DNA from: Cotesia glomerata
Lineage: Eukaryota > Arthropoda > Insecta > Hymenoptera > Braconidae
Length of the DNA stretch: 64,000 nt
Assembly (NCBI RefSeq): GCF_020080835.1
Contig: NC_058167.1
Location: 5,128,459-5,192,458, forward strand
Direction: 5' to 3'
Shown here one piece after another: positions 59,400 to 64,000 of the stretch; positions within the stretch are counted from its first letter, which is position 1; each line of letters begins with the position of its first letter. Made by a program: the position numbers and the translations under genes. The notes beneath the pieces were generated by a model, which saw only the letters and a program-made list of their open reading frames with translations, was not told where the DNA came from and searched no databases.

Positions 59400-59864
59400 A
59401 ATTTGCGTTTAATTTAATTGTGACAAAACATAAAATATGCACATCGGCAAAACGCTATATTTTGTGTAAAAAACTCTCAGCTTTCAGAAAAAAATTCAAA
59501 TTTGAAGAATTTTGGGCTGCACACCGAAAAAAATCAATTTTTCCACTTTAATTCGAATTTAAGGGTCTTCTGATGAGTTTATGAAAAAATAAATATTTTC
59601 ATTCAAAAGCTGAGAATTTTTTCTACAAAATATAATGTTTATCGATTTTGTTTAAAAATGTTTTTCATATCAGAAAAATTGACGAAAAAGTTTAGAAAAA
59701 ATTTTTTCCAAAATTTTATAAAATCATAACTTCAAGACCGCTGCGTATTAAGAGCTAAAACTCTCAGGGAATTTTTGTCTTATGATAGAGAACACCTCCA
59801 TAAATTTTAAACATAATCTGCGAGGGTCGCCCCGTAAAAATGTTCTTATTTGGTGGAATGACCC
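59400..59864 (-). repeat. Right long terminal inverted repeat
   Basis: Inverted partner of 56178-56640, beginning nine bases after the transposase stop codon and ending '...ggtggaatgaccc'. Confidence 0.9.
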
Positions 59865-59954
59865 ATATAATAATGGTATCTATATGTAGATTTATAAAAT
59901 TATCTATGTATACATGAAATTGTGAAAATGATTTTACGATATTGTTGGTAATCG

Positions 59955-60125
59955 GAAAAAGTAGACCGGAAAAAATAGACCCGGAAAAAATAGACCTGGA
60001 AAAAATAGTCTAGGAAAAAATAGACCGGAAAAAATAGACCCAGAAAAAATAGACCCGGAAAAAATAGACCTGGAAAAAATAGACCCAAAAAAATAGACTT
60101 GGAAAAAATAGACCCGGAAAAAAAG
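59955..60125 (+). repeat. 'ggaaaaaatagaccc' minisatellite, ~11 units
   Basis: 15-16-base units differing mainly in the two bases after 'agac' (cc, ct, cg). The same unit is inverted at 61612-61737. Confidence 0.9.
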
Positions 60126-60327
60126 GGGAGATTACGATTCGTATGGCACCTCGATTTGAAGGCGGATTCTTATAGATCTCGGCGACATAAAACGAAATAA
60201 AAAAATTAAATCTTCGATATATCGCTTAGTTTGCGAGATATCGAGACTCAAAAATCGAAAAATTTTTTTTTCCTTTTTTTAGCATATTATAGATTTTTTA
60301 ATAATGAATCGGAAAGAATGAATAAAT

Positions 60328-60839
60328 ATTAATATTAATAGGAAATTGGACAACAATTGAATATACCAGTTGTTTTATGCCAGTTGTTTTCTAAGTCCAA
60401 GATTTTAACCTCATCAAACTTAAACCCGGGTAAAAACATGACCCGAGTCAAAGTAATGCAACCAATGGCGCTTTGCTCGCCAGTTGACTTACACTTTAGT
60501 TTGGAGTAGGTGTCAACTGTTTATTTATATGTACAAGTTATCTGCTAGTTGTTCTTATTCATTTAGTTAATAAAATAAATGAGTTTTGTTAATCATGTTG
60601 AGTGAGCCGAAGGATGGATATAATAAGTTTTATATTGTTACGCGTATGAATTGAGGTATATTCATATTGCATAATTTTATGAACTTGTTATATTAACTGT
60701 GTTAGGTTATTGTGTAATTGTTGTTATTTTTATGTATGTTTTAGACGCCTGATGAAGGCCAAATAAAATGGCTGAAACGTCGCGGAATCAATAATCTGCG
60801 TTTTTACAATTGTTATCCAATTTCCTGTTAATATTAATA
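60328..60839. mobile_element. 512-bp element with 32-bp inverted ends and a hammerhead-like hairpin
   Basis: Arms 60328-60359 and 60808-60839 are inverted copies with two mismatches (core 'aggaaattgg', 'acaattg'). The interior is non-coding. At 60744-60781 a GACG/CGTC stem encloses CTGATGA, an AGGCCA/TGGCT stem with one bulged base, and GAAAC, a string resembling the conserved core of hammerhead ribozymes found in Penelope-like and other retroelements. The enclosing GACG/CGTC stem is not part of a standard hammerhead, so the likeness is only partial. Confidence 0.5.
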
Positions 60840-60984
60840 TTATATAAATTACTATGGATGTAAGATTTAATGAAAAATGAATAAAATTTTTTTATATTTT
60901 GAACAGTTTACGAGATATCAAGTCTTAAAGATATAAAAATAAAAAAGAAAATTTTTTCTCGCAATTACACGTGCTTGTTTCAGC

Positions 60985-61565
60985 TTATTCACGAGTAAAT
61001 CACACATTCAATCCATGTTGAAAGGGCGTGACATGATTACCCGTGTTTGTGATGGCCTATTACATAATTGGGGTCCAAGGGCGGAGCCACGCTGGGGTTC
61101 AGGGGCAAAGCCCTGGTGGGGGGTTGTGGGGCGGAGCCCCTCCCCCCAGTCTTTAAAAACGAATGAAAAATGAAAAAAAAGAAAATCACTTATCAAAAAA
61201 TAAATTTATAATCAACATAGTGGCATATTTCTAAGTTAACACACATTTAATCCATGTTAAAAGGGCGCAACACGATTATCCGCGTTTGTGTTGGCCTATT
61301 TACGAATAAAACACACATTCAAACCATGTTAAAAGACACAACACGATTATCTGCGTTCGTGTTGGCCTATTTACGAATAAAACAGACATTCAAACCATGT
61401 TTAAAGGGCGCAACACGATTATCCGCGTTTGTGTTAGCCTATTTACGAATAAAACACACATTCAAACCATGTTAGAAGGGCGCAACACGATTACCCGCGT
61501 TTGTGTTGGTATACTTACGAATAAAACACACATTCGAACCATGTTAAAAGGGCGCAACACACGCC
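60985..61565 (+). repeat. 72-bp tandem repeat, interrupted by a GC-rich block
   Basis: Units with 'cattcaaaccatgtt', 'gggcgcaacacgattat' and 'gttggcctatttacgaataa' start near 60985, 61245, 61310, 61381, 61453 and 61525. Between the first and second unit lies the GC-rich palindromic block 61068-61148 followed by about 90 bases of AT-rich sequence. Open frames across the array are by-products of the 72-base (24-codon) period. Confidence 0.85.
61068..61148. repeat. GC-rich palindromic block
   Basis: Contains 'gggcggagccacgctggggt', 'caggggcaaagcccctg'-like and 'ggggcggagcccc' hairpins in an otherwise AT-rich region. Base composition is unlike its surroundings. Confidence 0.7.
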
Positions 61566-61611
61566 CTATTAAATTTATTAATTAAATTTGCTTTAAATGT
61601 ATTACTGTGGG

Positions 61612-61737
61612 GTCTATTTTTTCCGGGTCTATTTTTTCCGGGTCTATTTTTTCCAGGTCTATTTTTTCCGGTATATTTTTTCCAGGTCTATTTTTTCCGG
61701 TATATTTTTTCCAGGTCTATTTTTTCCGGAATTCGAT
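61612..61737 (-). repeat. 'ggaaaaaatagaccc' minisatellite, inverted array
   Basis: Seven to eight units of 'gtctattttttccgg', the reverse complement of the array at 59955-60125. Confidence 0.9.
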
Positions 61738-61940
61738 ATTGTTAAGGTACTTCGTTTTAGAATTTATAATTTCTTTTAAAATAAAAAAATAATAGGAGTA
61801 AAATCAGAATTAAAAGCTTAAATTTTGATGGAATTATTTGTTTTGTATATGGAACTATATATTGCTGGAGGGCCCTGCTAACAATTTTTGAACTTGACAA
61901 AACTAATAATTTTTGTGAAATTAAATTTTTAACTTCCTGC
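61738..61940 (-). repeat. Dispersed repeat, inverted partner of 895-1112
   Basis: Contains 'attgttaaggtacttcgttt' and 'tatatggaactatatattgc', matching the reverse strand of 895-1112. It is directly adjacent to the minisatellite. Confidence 0.75.
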
Positions 61941-61969
61941 TAAGAAAATTGAAAATTTTCAAAAATCGG

Positions 61970-62117
61970 GAAGTTATTGGTTTTACCCCGTTTTTAAAAA
62001 ATCGAGTTCTCATCAGATCTTGACGTTTTGAGGTCCTAGGAAGCTTCCCTTAATTTTTTCCCGATGATGTCCGTATGTCTGTATGTATGTATGTATGTGT
62101 GTGTGTGTGTGTGTGCG

Positions 62118-62131
<14 letters not shown>
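61970..62131 (+). repeat. F1 repeat left half with (TG)n
   Basis: Matches 11286-11390 with 'cagatcttgacgttttgagg', 'ctaggaagcttccct' and 'cgatgatgt', then (TATG)n and (TG)n at 62080-62131. Its right half is at 63746-64000. Confidence 0.85.
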
Positions 62132-62148
<17 letters not shown>

Positions 62149-63324
62149 TTTTAGGGGGGGGAATCCTTTTTACGGATTCTAGGCATAGCTGTTTGGCCTG
62201 GATATGTGGCGACTCGACGCAGCGTCATACTAAAACTCGACACTAACGCCCCTACCCACTAAACCCTAAACCCCTTTTCCTTCTTTCCTCTAATCCCTCA
62301 TGGAAACCGCCGTCAGGCATTACTTCGTGAAGGGAGGATCTAGCTACTGCTCTTCCTTCTGGTGGCCAAGGTGTTAACTACCTTCCTTCTATCTTCTGCT
62401 ATTTGCTCTTTTTCTTTCGGTGGAACGCAAGTCTTTAAGGACTTCTGTTGCAAACGTGTTGGTAGCGTTCCAGGCAGCTTCTGATGACAACATTGCTTCT
62501 ACTAGTGAATCTGGTTACATTCTCTGGTTCAGGATCCTCTCCAGTTTTTCACGCTGTGGATCGAAACGAGGACATACAAAGAAGACGTACTCCGCGTCTT
62601 CAGCAGCTCCTGGGCAGGACGGGCACTCCGAAGAGTCATCGTGCTTAAAGCGGTGTAGATACTCTCGAAAACACCCATGTCCCGACAACATCTGCGTAAG
62701 ATAGTAATTGACCTCACCGTGATTCCGGTTAAGCCAAATGTCGATCCGAGGTATGAGACGGTGCGTCCACCTACCCTTCTCTGCAGCATCCCATTGTAGT
62801 TGCCATCGGCCTATGCTCTTCTGCCGTTCTTCAATTCTAAGTTCTTCAGGGCCCAGTGCAGTTGACCTTTTTCGTTGGTAAAGGGCCCGCCTTTCCTCTG
62901 CTAGAACTCTAAGAGGTAGGGTTCCAGCAATGACGCACACTGCTTCTTCTGATATAGTGCGGAAGGCACTAGCTACTCGTAGGGCAATCAGTCGATATAC
63001 TGGTCCAGCCTTTCTCCATGATTCTTGCGTCTTTAATGCGTCGGCCCAAATGGATATTCCGTAAGTGAGCACCGATATGACTACTGATGACAATAATAGC
63101 CTCCTGCTCTGTTTTGGGCCTCCGACGTTCGGCATCAGTCGTGCGAGACTAGCCCTCACTACTGACGCTTTTGGCACTGACATGTTCCACTTGCTGCTTG
63201 AAATTGAGTCGGGCATCAAGCATCACTCCCAAATATCGGATATAAGGTTGTGATGTGATTTCTTGTTCGCCGACTTTCAGCTTAATGGTCTCTACCACTT
63301 TTCTGCTGGTAATAAGCACTGCCT

Positions 63325-63327
<3 letters not shown>
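62132..63327 (-). mobile_element. R1-clade (Waldo-like) LINE, copy C, 5'-truncated
   Basis: About 1.2 kb of the 3' end. The minus-strand 3' UTR matches copy A, ends in a poly-A of about 20 bases and enters (CA)n at 62131. The 5' side is cut inside ORF2 at 'gcctcag' and joins directly to a (TG)n tract. It is the most copy-A-like in the 3' UTR. Confidence 0.85.
62389..63325 (-). pseudogene. R1-clade LINE ORF2 C-terminal third (copy C)
   Basis: Covers the RT thumb (EAVLITSRK, YLGVMLDARLNFKQQVEH) to the C-terminal knuckle CPSCPGAAEDAEYVFFVCPRF. A frame slip occurs near 63175 and a stop after NQRM at 62515, beyond which the usual C-terminus (TNTFATEVLKDLRSTE) is still readable. The RT palm and the endonuclease are absent. 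It is non-functional. Confidence 0.85.
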
Positions 63328-63385
<58 letters not shown>

Positions 63386-63390
63386 TGGCC
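63328..63390 (+). repeat. (TG)n microsatellite at 5' end of LINE copy C
   Basis: About 55 bases of TG following 'gcctcag', ending 'tatgtgtgtggcc'. Confidence 0.95.
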
Positions 63391-63392
63391 TA

Positions 63393-63743
63393 GAGTGTGC
63401 CAAAATGTAACTTCCGTGGAGAACCTTTTTAAATTGGAATTTTGAGTTCCACTTCTAACAGCAGCTGTGTTTGGGCATTTCCTGAGATATTTCGAGGTGA
63501 GAGGATTCATTTGATTAGTTATAGGATTTTTATCAGGAGATTTACTTGGGCACTTCCGGCCAAATTTTGAATTTCACCGGAAATGACCAAACTAAGCTTC
63601 TGTTAAAAAATTCCATGAAAATCAAATACATCGTCTCACTCAAAAATATCTCAGGAAATGCCCAAACGAGGCCCCTGTTGAAAGCGGAATTCAAAATTCC
63701 AATTTTAAATGGTTCTTCACGGGAGTTACATTTTGGCACACCC
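63393..63743. mobile_element. MITE with ~120-bp TIRs and TA duplication
   Basis: Ends GAGTGTGCCAAAATGTAAC and (reverse) GGGTGTGCCAAAATGTAAC, flanked by TA (63391-63392 and 63744-63745). The arms continue inward with 'gtgtttgggcatttcctgag' and its complement. It is non-coding and probably Tc1/mariner-related, a different family from the MITE at 54249. Confidence 0.8.
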
Positions 63744-63745
63744 TA

Positions 63746-64000
63746 GTGTGGCCGTATGTAAACCTCTCATAACTATTGAACGGCTTGACCGATTTGATCG
63801 CGGTTGGCACCATTCGAAAGGGCTTACCCGAACTAAGATTTTGAATACAATTTAGACCGATTCAATTCAGTAGATTTTGAGAAATTTCAAGAAAACTACA
63901 AAAAAAATTTTTTCGAAATGTGGTTTTTTTGGAATTACTTTTCAATAGCTGCACCGATTAATTCCAAAAGCCAATCAGCTCTTAAGATCAACAAATCACG
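63746..64000 (+). repeat. F1 repeat, right half, cut by window end
   Basis: Matches 21716-21950 ('cataactattgaacggcttg', 'gattttgagaaat', 'taattccaaaagccaatcag'). With 61970-62131 it forms one F1 copy opened by LINE copy C and the MITE. Confidence 0.85.

Larger units (their letters stand above)
56178..59864 (+). mobile_element. DNA transposon with ~465-bp terminal inverted repeats
   Basis: 3687 bp. Both ends read GGGTCATTCCACCAAATAAG inward, and the arms (56178-56640 and 59400-59864) match over their whole length with scattered differences. The flanks are AT-only (…atatatat / atataata), so the target duplication cannot be read with certainty. A multi-exon transposase gene occupies the middle. 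A second, diverged family member is the fragment at 53580-54075. Confidence 0.85.

Noticed and set aside
61254..61585. Repetitive 60-73-codon open frames
   Set aside because: The 72-bp unit is divisible by three, so any stop-free unit gives a long frame; no sign of selection.

Overview
The window is AT-rich insect-type nuclear DNA. Evidence for this is GT-AG introns, BEL/Pao and gypsy LTR retrotransposons, jockey/CR1-like and R1-clade LINEs, and a pickpocket (DEG/ENaC) channel gene. A parasitoid or other hymenopteran fits the style, but the order cannot be fixed from sequence alone. I see no prokaryotic genes, no CRISPR array and no viral genome.

Only one host gene is supported: a pickpocket-family ion channel subunit on the + strand. 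Two adjacent exons lie at 5364-5670 and 5745-5795, and a third at 52763-52946. Splice sites, reading phase and the order of conserved cysteine motifs agree. Read this way, almost everything between 5.8 and 52.8 kb is a single intron of about 47 kb filled with nested transposable elements. The missing upstream and downstream exons must lie outside the window or went unrecognised.

Layout: 0-5 kb is dispersed non-coding repeats, including a pol-III-promoter (tRNA-like) element and an array of ~141-bp units arranged as alternating dimers. 6.9-7.7 kb is a ~175-bp tandem satellite. 7.7-11.3 kb is a broken jockey/CR1-type LINE on the minus strand. 11.4-21.6 kb holds two full-length R1-clade LINEs (copies A and B, minus strand) in tandem. 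They are separated and flanked by (TG)n and sit inside a dispersed repeat here called F1. 24.7-26.9 kb is an internally deleted Kolobok-like DNA transposon with TTAA duplications. 27.8-32.9 kb is a nearly whole BEL/Pao element (minus). 37.7-39.2 kb is an 11-bp minisatellite. 39.5-40.25 kb is an uninterrupted F1 copy that serves as the empty-site comparison. 41.1-45.3 kb is a second BEL element (plus), into which a gypsy element (45.3-49.9 kb) is inserted. 50-52 kb is a DNA-transposon gene with one intron and no break. 52.2 kb is a Helitron scrap.

After the third channel exon the next intron again carries elements: a transposase fragment, a mariner-type MITE inside an inverted copy of the tRNA-like repeat, a probable solo LTR, a 3.69-kb transposon with ~465-bp terminal inverted repeats and a multi-exon gene, minisatellites, a 512-bp inverted-repeat element with a hammerhead-like hairpin, a third R1-clade copy (C) in another F1 microsatellite, and a second MITE.

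The central pattern is that F1 carries an internal (CA/TG)n tract, and all three R1-clade LINE insertions in the window are joined to that tract in the same orientation. The microsatellite inside a dispersed repeat therefore appears to act as a landing pad, as known for the Waldo lineage.
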